From NCBI GenBank assembly GCA_021018995.1, contig CM037588.1, forward strand, positions 81,999,765 to 82,063,764: DNA of 64,000 bases, read 5' to 3'. Positions 24,078 through 35,716 of this stretch are shown here, in pieces. The stretch comes from Chloranthus sessilifolius (taxonomy: Eukaryota; Streptophyta; Magnoliopsida; Chloranthales; Chloranthaceae). Position 1 is the first letter of the stretch. Each line of letters opens with the position of its first letter. Below the pieces are notes generated by a model. That model made no database searches. It had not been told where the DNA came from and was given only the letters and a program-made list of their open reading frames with translations. The position numbers were made by a program, and so were the translations under genes.

Positions 24078-25548
24078 TTAGCAGCCCAGCTCGCGCTTCA
24101 ATGCGCTAATCTCAGCATGAAGGTCATCTTCCCGAACATTCCACTCAGTCAGCCAGTGACCATCCAAGCTCTTATACCTCTTCCGAGAAGAGTCGGCGGC
24201 TCCAAAAGCAAAGCTCAATGAACCCTTCAAATGGAGGACCTCGCTCTCTGCTATTTCTGCTCTACCCTTTTCATGTACCAAAAGTTCTTACAGGACCCTC
24301 TTCTCGTCCACAAGTAGCTCGATACGAGCTCGGAGTGTTGTCTCCTTTTATTGGTCAGGGGCCTCCAGTATCAATGATCTCTGCCAAATACCATCAACAA
24401 TAGGCTGCTGAGTCAACAGCCAAGCCTCGTACTCAAGAGAAGCCTGAGCCGAATCTCTCTGCTCGATATCACACATCAGCGTCGAGTGATGCATCTCCAA
24501 AAGAGCAGCAATCTGATCTATGTCTCTAGAGAACCCCTTAGAAAAGATCAAATCACATAGAGGGGGTTTGGCGTAGCAAGGCACCTGCTGAGGGCAGCCA
24601 AATTGGCACAATACCCAGAATGGGAAGTAGAAGGTACTGCCAGTCAATCCTAGGAGGGTGATGCCCTCATGGTCTCTAGAGTGAACTATTGGGAAGGTCC
24701 GGTCCAACCAAGGAAGCCTCCATGTCAGCTCGGCATCGGTCAACTAAAGTTTCAGAGCTGACACATCGCCCTGTGGAAGCAAATGGCACCTACCCAAAAA
24801 GCACTGAGCCGCCTCACCTCGAGCAATATAAAAGTGGGGCATAGGCCCCATGATAGCGAGGTGCTCACCCAACTAGACCTGAAACAACAAGGGGCACCCC
24901 CGAAGGCCCTCCACCTTGCCCAAAGCAAATGAATCAAGGCCTTGATACAGCTCGGTGAGCACCAAATGCATCATGGATTGGCCCTCCTCCAGCTCAGTCA
25001 AAATGTCATAAATTGCCAAGGAGAAGCTCTCCTCCTCGAAAAAAAAAGAGGATTTCAGAGATGAGACCGAGTGCTAGAGCTTTCACGTTGAAAATGTTCC
25101 TAATAAGCAATTTTCGAAGACTTTCATCACCGAAAAGTTCTTTGAGGAATTTTAGCAAACACCTTGTGGGCCCCCCGATGAGACTTTTCTCATACTCAAG
25201 TTTCTTCAAATCGAGAGTAAGGTGGATGGATTTGGAGTAGCCCGGCTGAGGTGTGACTCTTACATGACCCCTATGAAGCTTTAGGCCAGACAGATTGGAT
25301 ATCTCCTCGAGGGTTGGGGTTAGCTCCTGCTTCCTAAAATGGAATACATGGGAATTCACATCCCAAAATGAAGCGGCAGCGAAAAGGAGTTCCCACCATG
25401 GAGGAACCTCTAGAAAGGAAGGAAGGCGAGATAGCCCAAGGGGCTCCAAGTCGGCGTGCTCACTCTCATTCAAGCTCCCAAGCCAAGCTATTAGAAATTT
25501 GGGCCCCAGGCCCAAGGGGGGGGGAAATTGGCTCCACGCCCTCCACAT
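24078..25548 (-). pseudogene. Element D antisense gene 1: DUF7745-like protein, broken
   Basis: A minus-strand ATG at 25548 opens a frame of about 490 codons ending at TAA 24078-24080. Diagnostic blocks in order are FLEVPPWWELLFAAASFW, FHFRKQELTPTLEEISNLSG, ALALGLISEI, then (after a frameshift) LAIYDILTELEEGQSMMHL, LYQGLDSFALGKVEGLRGCP, LTDAELTWRLPW and GITLLGLTGSTFYFPFWVL. These match the plant domain I know as DUF7745, usually linked to transposons. The C-terminus is helical and charged (ALKREL, RARIELLVDEKRVL). The frameshift lies in a T9 run (A9 on the plus strand, about 25040), and there are stops near 24870, 24746 and 24347. No introns are evident. It is encoded against the direction of gag-pol. 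Function unknown. Confidence 0.72.
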
Positions 25549-26262
25549 AAGTGAGGATTAGAAAGCGGGTCCATGAACATACAAAGATCTTCTGAGAAGA
25601 CAAAAATTGATGTTTGGTGATGGACTCACCTTGGAAAAGCAAGAGCAAAAAGAACTGGTCAAAAGGGCCAAGATAAATAAAAAAGAAGTGATTTTTGGAC
25701 TAACTCGGGTATATAAGGACACACTGCTCCCCAGGTTAAACAGGGCGCAACTATTAGTCACGCCAGTGTTTTTCTCCCCCAGGTTGAGCCTGGCGCAACT
25801 ATTACTTGGACCAACACATTTTGGTCCCCATTTATGCCTGACGCAACTAATAGTTGTGCCAGTACATATTTTCTAGGATTTCAACTGTTAGTTGCGCCAC
25901 ACTACAGTCCCCCCTCTTCAGCCATCCCAGGACCCAGCTGTGGGGACTTACACCCCTTTTGTTTTTTCACACACCTTTCACTAATAGTTTGGCAATTATT
26001 TTGTTTATTTATATGCAAGATTGATCCTACATCAAAGCATATGCCCAAGGAGTCACTTTCTGAGAACATTTTGGGCAAACACATCCTGTAGAGAAATAGG
26101 TCTGATGCAAAGAGATCATGGCATAAAATCAAAGCAGAAATACTAAAAATATTTTCTAAAAATAATGATCCAAAGTATCACATCAACCATCTCCAAAATG
26201 ATTAAACAAATCCAAATCGGATTCCAAAGATTACTATGTTTTCAAAAAAAAAAACTAAAAGT
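25549..26262. other. Spacer between the two antisense genes of element D
   Basis: Non-coding. It holds palindrome cluster 2 (25740-25900) and a TATATA-like motif at about 25710-25716, about 165 bases upstream of the start of the DUF7745-like gene on the minus strand. That motif could be its promoter, but this is weak evidence. No other feature is visible. Confidence 0.5.
25738..25902. repeat. Palindrome cluster 2 of element D (four copies)
   Basis: Copies of the GCGCAACTAATAGTTGCGC-type palindrome start near 25743, 25790, 25838 and 25880, spaced about 47, 48 and 42 bases. The clearest is at 25838-25861. The cluster lies between the 3' end of the PMD gene and the 5' end of the DUF7745-like gene. 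Confidence 0.85.
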
Positions 26263-28141
26263 CTATTCCTTGCTCGCGCCCTTTGATTTCTTGCGACGGT
26301 TAGAGGAGCTCAGGAAGATCTGAATGTCCCCCACCTTGGACCATGCCTGCGAGATCCTACTGAGTAATGAACGCGACTCCTTAGCACGAGCACGCTGCAA
26401 GGCACAGTCAAAGTCAAGAGTCAGGATTAGTTAAGGGATAAATGATAATGAAATGAACGAGAGGAGTAGAGCAGCAAGGTACTCACCGTCTCCACCTCCC
26501 TAAACTCTGCAAGATGATGATGATACTCTACATATTCTATGGCCAAGTTGAAGTCCTACGTTCAGAACAATATAACATCAATTATCAAGGCAATCTTAAA
26601 GCATGTGCAATAGGAGGCTGAAATGGAAAGAGATTGGGCCGTTAGCTGACTTACCCCTGGAACCACCTCAGGAGGAGGGACATAGGCCGCCTGAACAGAA
26701 AGCTGCACTTGTCGATCCACATTCGTGTAGAGGCCCGAAAGGAAGCTGTCATCCAGGGGTCAGAAGGTTCCATAGACCACGGGCAGATCGCCACCAGGAA
26801 TACTAGCATGAGAGGTACCTGACGGACCAGCACCCGAAGAGCCCTCGCATTGAGGGACCCACACCAGAAGGGCCAACACTGGAGGGATCTTCCCCTGACA
26901 TATCATCTACACTTGTCCCGCCTTCACCATCCGAATCACCCCCTGGAGCAAACAAAATAAAGATTCGCTTAGAAGGAATGAAGGACCGAACTAAAGCATA
27001 AAGGGAACTAATCCAAGCTAAGAAGAATTACCTGACCGAGTGGGCTGTCGAACGCAAGAAAATTGGTGCTAGGTACAAAGCGCAGCAAGATAAACCGGTA
27101 TGGCAGGCACGTACAAAAGATGATAGTCCCCGGGCACATGCAGAGCATGGATGGGAAGCCCATTATTGAAGAAGGCCGCAGTAAGCTCCTCAATACTGCC
27201 AACGGGATACCAAACATCCGCCGGAGGATCCATAGGTATGGCATAATAACCCTGGAATTGGTGCACCACTCGCTCTCCCAGATAATAGAATTTTGCCCAT
27301 GCTCCATAGAAGAAAACGATGCGGCGATTGTTAAATAGGCGAGAAGCGCCTATAGCTTCTCTGTCCCACAAGGGGGATGCAAGGTACAGGTTAGGGAGTA
27401 TCTGACCAAGTAAAAAAAAAAGAATCCAAGAAGTTAGCACATCACTAAAAGGAGATTCCCAAGCTAAGAACCAACAAAGTTGAAAGAGAGTTTTACCTGC
27501 TCAGGAACCATCAAGTCGAGTTGGGACCTCAGATCCATCGCCAAGTGCTTTAAACCTACATTGCGACATCGGGCCTGATTTCAGTTGATGAGGAGGGGAT
27601 AGGTGAGGACCTCCGAGAAAGAAGCGGGCGCCCAGGGTGAAAGTGATGATATCCCCATACCTAAAAAGGGGGGCATTGCACAAGAGCGGGTCAGTAGCGT
27701 ATATGGATCATTCAAAAGGAAAAAGAAAAATGGCAAAGGCAAAGGAATGAGGAATTACCTCTAGGGTGGCCCAAAATCCAACAGTAGGCTTTGAATCCCC
27801 GGTCATGACCCAAGACAAATTGTACATCAGCCATGCATACCCTGCCCCTCCCCAATCATACCTGTGGACGTCACCCCAGTTGTCCATCGCAGTCAGCAAG
27901 GCTAGGCTGTCTCGGCCACCGCTCGCATTCCTAAAAAGGGTCTTACAAAGCAGGACTATGAGAGTGATGTGGGCTAGGACGATCGCTCGCTCTAGCGTGA
28001 TGTAGAGCACCCTGTCTGGCTGTCCCGGATCCACAAACTCATCAGGTGTATAAAGTGAGGTCAGCCAAGACATCTTGACCTCGGTACCATGTGTCTGCCC
28101 GCGAGGAGGATAGGCCCTAATCAATTGAATGATGTCATCTC
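26263..28141 (-). pseudogene. Element D antisense gene 2: plant mobile domain (PMD) gene, exons 2b-7
   Basis: The 3' part of a spliced minus-strand gene. Exons are 28141-27759 (2b), 27660-27497 (3), 27401-27032 (4), 26942-26655 (5), 26555-26487 (6) and 26394-26263 (7, ends TAG). Each intron is 89-99 bp and starts GT (GTAATTCC, GTAAAACT, GTAATTCT, GTAAGTCA, GTGAGTAC) and ends AG. Exon phases fit at every junction I could check: 2b/3 joins GFWATLE to VWGYHHFHPGRP, a typical PMD motif, and exons 6 and 7 are exactly 23 and 44 codons. Exon 4 has the PMD-like ASRLFNN and YLGERVVHQF. One-base frameshifts in exons 3 and 5 and a TGA in exon 5 break it. The tail is basic (NRRKKSKGASKE). PMD proteins of plants act in gene and transposon silencing; the role of this one is unknown. 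Confidence 0.8.
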
Positions 28142-28146
28142 GACTC
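28142..28146. other. Target-site duplication of element E, left copy (gactc)
   Basis: GACTC immediately before the LTR start TGTTGAGAAC. The identical five bases follow the second LTR at 42442-42446, proving a single insertion event. Confidence 0.95.
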
Positions 28147-30014
28147 TGTTGAGAACTAGAAAATACCATTTTCCACCATTTAACCTGGGCCTTGATAGAC
28201 CTTTGAGAGAACTAAATAAGTGTTTTAAGTGCTTGTGTTACAACTAACAATAAAGATAGGCTTAACCATGAAAGCAGCCTAAAAGTGCTAAAAAGATGAT
28301 GATCCATGTTGATCTAAAGGAAGAAAGAGAAGGGACAACCTCACGAGCTGTCAAAATGCCTAAACTAAAGAGGACAAAGGCCTGGTTGTAACCTGGAAAG
28401 AGGTGTGGAGCTATTCGAACAGAAGAATGCATTACAGAGTGCTTTTCGAAAAGAATTTGAACTTTTTGAAAAGAACTTGAACTTTGCGAAAAGAACTAAA
28501 AGCTCCAAGCTTAGTTTTCGAAGAGAACCTGAACTCTTCGAAAGGATTTCTGACCTATTCGAAAAGAAGAGAACTCCTTCTTGACGACACACGAACTATC
28601 AAAACGACTTGAAGTCACAGTACCTTGCAAAAAGTTTCCCAAACTATGCGAAATGGTATTTTGAAGATTCCTAGCATCTGTAAGGGTAATTTAGTAATCT
28701 TTTGCATGTGCCCCAATGCATTTTAAAACCCAGAGACATTCCAAAAGATTTTGAGCACGAACCAAAGGCATATTCCACCCCATGTGAGCACCCGAAGATG
28801 AAATCAATTGGCAGGAACTTCTAGAAGTTCTAACAGATTTTTGAAATACATAACAAAATTGATGCTTCTGTCATCTGATTGGCTGAACCAAATGAAGCAG
28901 TTCTGATTGGCCAAAACAGATCTGGATCCTTGTGCTCGACTCCCATTGGTTGATACAGATCTAACCAATTCTGATTGGTCGATACACATCTGAGCTAGAC
29001 TTGGGGGAAATTATAAATAGATGAACCATTTGCCCAATTTGGGCATCCAGATTTTGAGTTTCATTTCTACTGCCTCATTTCCAATTCAGATAGCTTGTCT
29101 GAAACTCCTGTAATAGCCTAACTTTTAGTTATAATTGAGAGCAGTGAGATACTTCTGTAATTCAAAAGAGAATTATATTCAAGACTACAAATCCGAGAGT
29201 TGTTTAAGCTGTGCTCTATAATTGTAATGGTGAATTTGAAAAGGTTGCTGTGAACCGTACGTTCTCAATTGGATTCGTGTTAAGGGTTCCCTATGATCTC
29301 CTTATTGCACTAGACTCCTTTAGATTTACTATTTTTTAAGCAATTTCCCATAATTCATTATCCTTGTGAGAATTTGTGTTTGTAACCTAATCTCTCACAA
29401 CATTTGTAGTGGTGTTTCTCGTTCTGAATTAAGGGTTCAGATTAAAGACTATTGGATGGTCTGTGGCCATTGAAGTGGACAGACCATAACCATAAGTTTA
29501 ACTCTAACCCTTGAGTTAGATTACTTTCTCTTGCATCTGTGCTTGTAGCCAGATGAAGATTGGATCGCATCTCATTTGATCTACGTTTATTCTCATTCTT
29601 TTTGCATCAAGGACCAAATTAAAGTTAGATATTATTTCTCCATTCTTATTAATTTACATCAAAATCTCCCCAACTCAGATCTGGATCACTTAGTTTTAAT
29701 TTTACTTTTATCATTTAGTTAATGTGACAAATTCAACCTCCCATCTTATTTGCTCTGTAGATAGGATCAGAGGCCAGATCTGGTAGCTCGGATCTGGAGG
29801 TTTATCTTACATTTTAAATAAATTCCCTGTGGATGATCTTTTACTCACTTACATTTAAAACTTGCTACAATTGGCCCTGATCTTGCAGGCTAATTAACTT
29901 CTCTCTGTGCTGATATTTTCTTATTCGTTCTAATTTTCCAAATTCAGTAGCATTCATCATTCGCAAGTATGTTTTCAACATACAAATAAATCATGCACAC
30001 TTAGAGCAGCAACA
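28147..30014 (+). repeat. Element E 5' LTR
   Basis: Starts TGTTGAGAACTAG and ends AGAGCAGCAACA. It matches 40625-42441 throughout. It carries an array of TTCGAAAAG-type motifs at 28430-28660 upstream of a TATAAATA box at 29012-29019. It contains a segment of about 56 bp (29100-29160) that the 3' LTR lacks. Confidence 0.95.
29012..29019 (+). promoter_or_regulatory. Putative TATA box of element E 5' LTR
   Basis: TATAAATA preceded by GGGGGAAAT, about 1 kb before the LTR end. The same motif is at about 41494-41501 in the 3' LTR, and CATAAATA is at the matching place in LTR B, so it is conserved in the family. Confidence 0.65.
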
Positions 30015-30183
30015 TGATTTTAAAATTGGTAGACCTAAGTTTTTATTTTATTATTGCATCAATGGTAATTGTTCTATTGTTTAAATCTGTGCAGTTATTC
30101 ATATACACTTTGAGCGTGGAACATACTTTGAAAAGAATTCTGAAGGTTTGTTGTGCATAATTTGATTCTCTGTTCTGTGTTGT
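30015..30183 (+). other. Element E leader lacking a recognisable PBS
   Basis: Directly after the LTR the sequence reads TGATTTTAAAATTGGTAGAC. Element A has the tRNA-Asp PBS at this place, followed by TTTAGTAGACCTGAG. Aligning the two shows that E has lost roughly 30 bases containing the whole PBS. The rest of the leader is AT-rich. Confidence 0.75.
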
Positions 30184-32715
30184 ATGTTTGGTAGGAGGAC
30201 TCTCAGTCCTGAGATTGTCCCTCTGAATTTAGAAGTTGAAAGGCTACTACGAACCAGACAAACATCACAGAATTTTACTGAAACAGTTACTATGGGTGAA
30301 GAACCTTGGCTTTTGAGGGATTACTTTGCACCTGGTGCATATAATTCTCCATTTTGCATTCAATTTCCTACTGTTGAAGGAAATTATGAGATCAAATCAT
30401 CAACTATCCAGATGCTTCCTTCCTTCCATGGTTTAAGTAAGGAGGATCCATACAAGCATGTGGATGAGTTCCTGTCTCTTTGTACCACATTCAACATAGC
30501 TGGACTGGGTCCAGAGGCAACCAAGCTTAGGCTCTTTCCTTTTTCATTAATGGACAAGGCCAGAGCATGGTTGTCTATGTTGGCACCAAATAGTATCACT
30601 TCTTGGAATGATTTGCAGTGTCAATTTTTAGCCAAATACTTCCCTATGTCTAAAACCAGCCAGTTTAGACAAAGTATCATTTCCTTCTCGCAATACTCAA
30701 CTGAAACTTTCCATGAAGCATGGGAAAGATTTAAAGAACTGTTAAGGTAATGTCCTCATCATCAAATTCCCCGATGGCAGCTTCTTCAAAGCTTCTATCA
30801 AGGAATTGATCAAAAGGGTAAGAATATGGTAGATGCTTCCTGTGGAGGCACCTACTTACAAAAAACAGTTGAGGAGGTCTGGGATTTATTTGAAGTAATT
30901 AGTGAAAATTCAACTCAACAAGAATCTTTGTCAAGAGACATTAAGAATCCTGCTAGGTTGAACAATCAGCAAACCACCAAAGGAAAAATTTATGAGGTGA
31001 ATGAGTTGGAAAGGAAGATGGATAATTTAACCACGAAGTTTGATAGATTGATAGACTCACTTAAAAATCCAATGGTTGCAAGAGTAGAGGAGGCATGTCT
31101 GATATGTCAGTCCCCTACGCATTCACTTGATCAATGTCCAGCTGCACCACAGTTCCCATATTTGGTGGTGGAGCAAGCGCATGCTGCCCAATCATTTGGA
31201 CAAATGCAGTCAAATGAATATGCATGGAGAGGGCACCCCAATTTAAGGTGGAGCCAGGGCAATTATCAATCACAATAGCAGCAGCAACCAAAAAACTAAT
31301 TACCTTTCAAAACTGCTCAGCCTTATCAGCAGAATTTTTATACCAAGCCAAATTTTCAGCAGCCCATTCCACAATAACCTGGACAGCAATTTGCTCCAGT
31401 TCCAACCCCTTCTAGATCCTGTTCTTTTGAAGATCAAGTTCTAAATTCACTCCAGAATTTACGGTCTTTAACTCAGACTGTAAACTTTCACAGTCAGAGC
31501 ATAAAGAAGATTGACGAAACATTGGGTCAACTTACAAATACTTTGGCCAAAAGAGAGGAAGGCAGGTTACCTAGCCAACCTTTGAACAATCCTAAAGGAC
31601 TGTTCCTGGTTGGAGAGGCTTCTGTTTCACATGAAGAAGTAAAAGCTATCACTACTTTGAGAAGTAGAAGAGTTGTAAATAACAATGTGGGTACTGAAAA
31701 GGAAGAAGAAAAAATTAAAGAAACTGCTAGAGATATGCAGCAGGAGCAGCATGATGTTAGCATTAGGGGTGCTGATGTACCTCAGAAAAATCAAAAAAAT
31801 GAAAAACAGAAAAATAAAAAATATTCTAATGATGTTTCTAAAGCTGTAAATGAAGGACTAGTTCCCCATTTGCCATTTCCCCACGCCATGAAATCTGCAT
31901 CCCCTTTTGATAAAGGGAACACAAAAATAGATGAAATGATGGAGACTTTCAAGCAAGTCAAGATAAATCTACCTTTGCTTGATGCAATCAAACAAATCCC
32001 AGCATATGTAAAATTTTTGAAAGATATTTGCACTCACAAAAGACAATCTAGGATACAGTTATCCAAGAAGGTCTTTGCTGTGGAAAGAGTTAATCAGGTT
32101 TTGTCCATTACCACACCTCCTAAATTTCATGATCCTGGAATCCCCACAATCCCTTGCATTATTGTGGAACATACCATTGAAAAGGCTTTATTAGATTTGG
32201 ATGCTAGTGTCAACATGCTTCCATATTCTGTATATGAGAAACTAGGTTTGGGAGAGTTAAAACCCACCCATGTGGTGTTACAACTAGCAGACAGATCTGA
32301 AAGAAAGCCAGCTGGGATGATTGAGGATGTGCTGGTAGGAGTAGATAAGTTTTTCTACCCTGCTGATTTTTTGATATTCGACATGGAACCTACAAAAAGC
32401 AAAACTTCCATCCCTGTCATTTTGGGGAGACCATTCCTGGCTACAGCCAATGCTTGCATTCAATGCAGATCTGGTATTATGGAAGTGTCTTTTGGAAATA
32501 TGAAGATAAAGTTAAATGTCTACAATGCAGTTACACAGCCTCAATTCAGTTCTGAGGAATGTTTTCTTATTGATTTGTTGGATGAACTGGTAGAAGAAAC
32601 TTTACCACAGTTTTTGCAGTGTGAAGATTTAACCACAGATTTTCAAGATGCTTGGAGAAATGCTGAGGAAGAAACATTTTGTACCTCAAAGTCTGAGGAA
32701 GTAAATGTTGTGTAA
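30184..32715 (+). pseudogene. gag-pro: Element E gag and protease, broken
   Basis: A single frame with in-frame stops. Gag starts MFGRRTLSPEIVPLNLEVER. Its capsid has GLSKEDPYKHVDEFLSLCTT and AGLGPEATKLRLFPFSLMDK, and the zinc knuckle CLICQSPTHSLDQC (C-X2-C-X4-H-X4-C) is intact at about 31096-31137. The C-terminal block QSIKKIDETLGQLTNTLAKREE precedes a Lys/Glu-rich linker. The retropepsin lies at 32150-32520 with ALLDLDASVNMLP; Athila proteases read DLGAS, so the Gly after the catalytic Asp is now Asp. ILGRPFLATANA is intact. TAA at 30748, TAG at 31276 and TAA soon after replace Gln or other codons. Confidence 0.88.
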
Positions 32716-34403
32716 GGAACTCATGATCAATCAGCAAGGTTCTCTTCATGGAAACCTGCTATTCTTCCCCTTCCACAAACAGCCAAGGTACCTTTGTTAC
32801 CTTCTGTTCTCAGTCCACCTGATGTAGTGCTGAAATAGTTGCCAGAAAATTTGAAATATGTGTTTTTAGGAGACCATAAAACACTGCCTGTGATTATTTC
32901 TTCCTCTCTCACTGAGGAGCAGGAGGAAGGGTTGTTGATTGTATTGAAATAGCATAAGAGGGTAATTGGCTGGACTATTGCTGATTTGGGAGGAATCAGT
33001 CCAGCTATTTGCATGCATAAAATTAATTTGGAGGAAGATGCAAAGCCTTCTAGGGAAATGCAAAGGAGGCTGAATCCTCATATGCAAGAAGTGGTCATGA
33101 AAGAGGTTGTTAAGTTGTTGGATGCAGGGGTCATTTAGCCCATTTCAGATTCAGCTTGGGTGGCACCTACACAGGTTGTACCTAAGAAATCTGGGATCAC
33201 TGTTGTAACCTCAGATTCTGGTGAGCTTATGTCAACCAGACAAACAACTGGTTGGAGGGTCTGTATTGATTACGAAAAACTAAACACAATGACCAGAAAA
33301 GACCATTTCCCTCTTCCGTTCATTGATCAAATTTTAGATAAGCTAGCAGGAAAAGTTTATTACTATTTTCTTGATGGTTACTCTGGTTACAACCAGATTC
33401 CTGTGTATCCACAAGATCAGGAAAAGACCACATTCACTTTCCCTTTTGGCACTTTATCCTATAGAAGAATGCCTTTTGGCCTTTGTAATGCTCCTGCTAC
33501 CTTTCAAAGATGCATGTACTCCATTTTCTCTGATATGATTGACCAATTTATGGAGATTTTTATGGATGATTTTTCAATATATGGAGACAGTTTTGCCCAG
33601 TATTTATATCATCTCAACTTGGTGTTACAGAGATGTGAAGAATCCAATCTAGTTTTGAGCTGGGAGAAGAGCCATTTCATGGTCACCGAAGGCATTATCC
33701 TTGGTCATGTTGTCTCCCACAAGGGCATTGAGGTGGACAGAGCAAAAATTGATTTAATTGCACATTTGCCACCTCCCAAAACTGTTAAGCAAATAGAAGT
33801 TTTCTGGGACATGCTGAATTTTACAGAAGGTTCATTAAGGACTTCAGTAAAATATCCAAGCCCCTTTGTCATTTAATGTGCCAAGATGTCCCTTTTGTTT
33901 TCTACAATGAATGCTTGAAGGCATTTGAATTCTTAAAAAATTGTTTGATTTCAGCTCCAATACTACAGTCTCCAGACTATTCACTGCCTTTTGAGCTGAT
34001 GTGTGATGCATCAGACTATGCTTTGGGAGCTGTTCTTGGGCAGAGAAAGGATAAGCTGCCTCATGTCATAGCTTATGCCAGTAGATCAATGATTGATGCA
34101 CAACTCAATTACACAACAACTGAGAAGGAGCTACTGGCAATTGTTTTTGCTTTAGAGAAATTCAGGTCATATGTTTTGGGTTCACAAAGAGTGGTGTTCA
34201 CTGACCACTCAGCCTTGAAATACCTTCTGTCTAAGAAGGAAACCAAACCAAGATTAATCAGGTGGATCCTCCTATTACAGGAGTTTGATTTGCAGATTAA
34301 AGATAAAAAGGGTGTGGAAAATGTGGTGGCTGACCACCTGTCTAGAAATCTAAATGCTGAGATTGATAGGCTGCCTATCAATGAATCTTTCCCTGATGAG
34401 TAA
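32716..34403 (+). pseudogene. pol: Element E reverse transcriptase and RNase H, broken
   Basis: RT continues the gag-pro frame: KSGITVVTSDSGEL, GWRVCIDYEKLNTMTRKDHF, FLDGYSGYNQIPV, FGLCNAPATFQRCM and the catalytic FMDDFSIYG. Near 33795 a one-base loss (family motif QIRSFLG) shifts the frame. RNase H then reads [32 protein letters not shown] and [11 protein letters not shown], and ends VVADHLSR. Stops at 32713 (TAA), 32836, 32950 and 33136 lie in the RT N-terminus. Confidence 0.9.
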
Positions 34404-35716
34404 CATTTTGCTATCAGTATACACACCCCTTGGTTTGCAAACATAGTCAACTTTTTGGCTACTAGAAAAACTCCTCAACACTAGAATAAAATGGACAAAG
34501 ATTTTTTCTTCTCAAAGGTTAAACATTTTATTTGGGAGGATCCTTATCTGTTCAAGATTTGTGCAGACCAAATAATTAGAAGATGTGTCCCTGAAGAAGA
34601 CTTTCATAGAATACTTTCCATGTGTCATGAACAGGCTTGTGGAGGCCATTTTAGTGGAAACAAAGCTGCTGCAAAGGTTTTACAGTGTGGATTTTATTGG
34701 CCTACACTTTTCAAAGATGCACTGCAGCACTGTAAGTCTTGTCAGGACTGCTAGAAATTGAGTAGCATTTCCAAGAGAAACTCAATGCCTTTATTGCCCA
34801 TTTTGGTAGTGGAATTGTTTGATATTTGGGGGATAGATTTTATTGGACCTTTTACTCCTTCAAATGGTTGTAATTTCATCTTAGTAGCTGTGGATTATGT
34901 ATCCAAATGGGTTGAAGCCACAGCTACTAAAACCAATGATCATAGAGTTGTCTTGAAATTTTTAAAAGACAACATTTTTTCCAGGTTTGGTTTCCCCAGA
35001 GCTATTATCAGTGATGGGGGAAGCCATTTTTGTAATAAGCATTTTGAAGCTTTATTGAAAAAGTACTCTGTGACTCATAGAGTAGCTACTCCATATCATC
35101 CACAGACCAGTGGACAAGTGGAGATTTCAATAGAGAAATCAAACATATCGGAAAAGCGTGAAAGAAGGACAGAAAGGATTGGTCCTTTAAGCTGAATGAT
35201 GCATTATGGGCATATAGGACAACCTATAAAACCCCAATTGGCATGTCCCCATTCAGATTGGTCTATGGCAAAGCATGCCATTTACCAGTGGAGTTAGAAT
35301 ATAAAGCCTTTTGGGCTATTAAAACCTTGAACATGGATCTTACTACTGCTGGTAATCACAGGAAATTGCAGCTTGCTGAGTTGGAAGAGATGAGGATGGA
35401 TGCAAACACTAATGCAAGATCTTACAAAGAAAAAGTTAAGGCTTTCTATGACAAAAATTTGCTGAGAAAAGAGTTCATAGCTGGTTCCAAGGTATGGTTA
35501 TTCAACTCAAAACTTAAGTTCTTTCCTGGAAAGTTGAGATCCAGATGGGAAGGGCCATATACTGTCATTCATGCATCTCCTTCTGGAGTTGTTGAAATTT
35601 TGGACCCAAGTGATGGGAGAACCTTGAAAGTAAATGGGCAGAGGCTCAAACCATGCGTTGAAAATACCCTGGAGCCTATGCTGACCATCTACCATCAAGA
35701 GCCTCCACAAATCTAA
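34404..35716 (+). pseudogene. Element E integrase, broken
   Basis: The N-terminal zinc region MCHEQACGGHFSGNKAAAKV ... HCKSCQDC is present, followed by a TAG. The catalytic core keeps [21 protein letters not shown] and SGQVEIS (Asp, Asp, Glu). A one-base loss just after (about 35125) shifts the frame until [20 protein letters not shown] (35243). The C-terminal GPY module SRWEGPYTV leads to TAA at 35714-35716. Stops at 34401 and 34482 replace Gln and Trp. No chromodomain is present, as expected for Athila. Confidence 0.9.

Larger units (their letters stand above)
12181..28146 (+). mobile_element. Element D, Tat/Ogre-type giant LTR retrotransposon (left part)
   Basis: Plus-strand Ty3/gypsy element of the Tat lineage. 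The order is a truncated 5' LTR, a tRNA-Arg-type PBS, a long leader, gag, protease with a G-patch-like segment, RT, RNase H, a second (archaeal-type) RNase H, and integrase, followed by two antisense genes. The element continues at 42442-47273 after the insertion of E and ends with a 1.64-kb 3' LTR. The total without E is about 20.8 kb, within the size range of Ogre-like elements. The dual RNase H, the G-patch and the antisense genes are all known traits of the Tat lineage. Confidence 0.88.

Noticed and set aside
25585..25640. A possible 5' UTR intron before the DUF7745-like gene (GTGAGTCC...CTTCTCAG on the minus strand)
   Set aside because: It would be only about 38 bp, too short for a plant intron.
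28804..28989. Short minus-strand frame in E's LTR, also seen at 41286-41471 and (opposite) in B
   Set aside because: It recurs only because the LTR recurs; it has no start context or family resemblance and is about 60 codons long.
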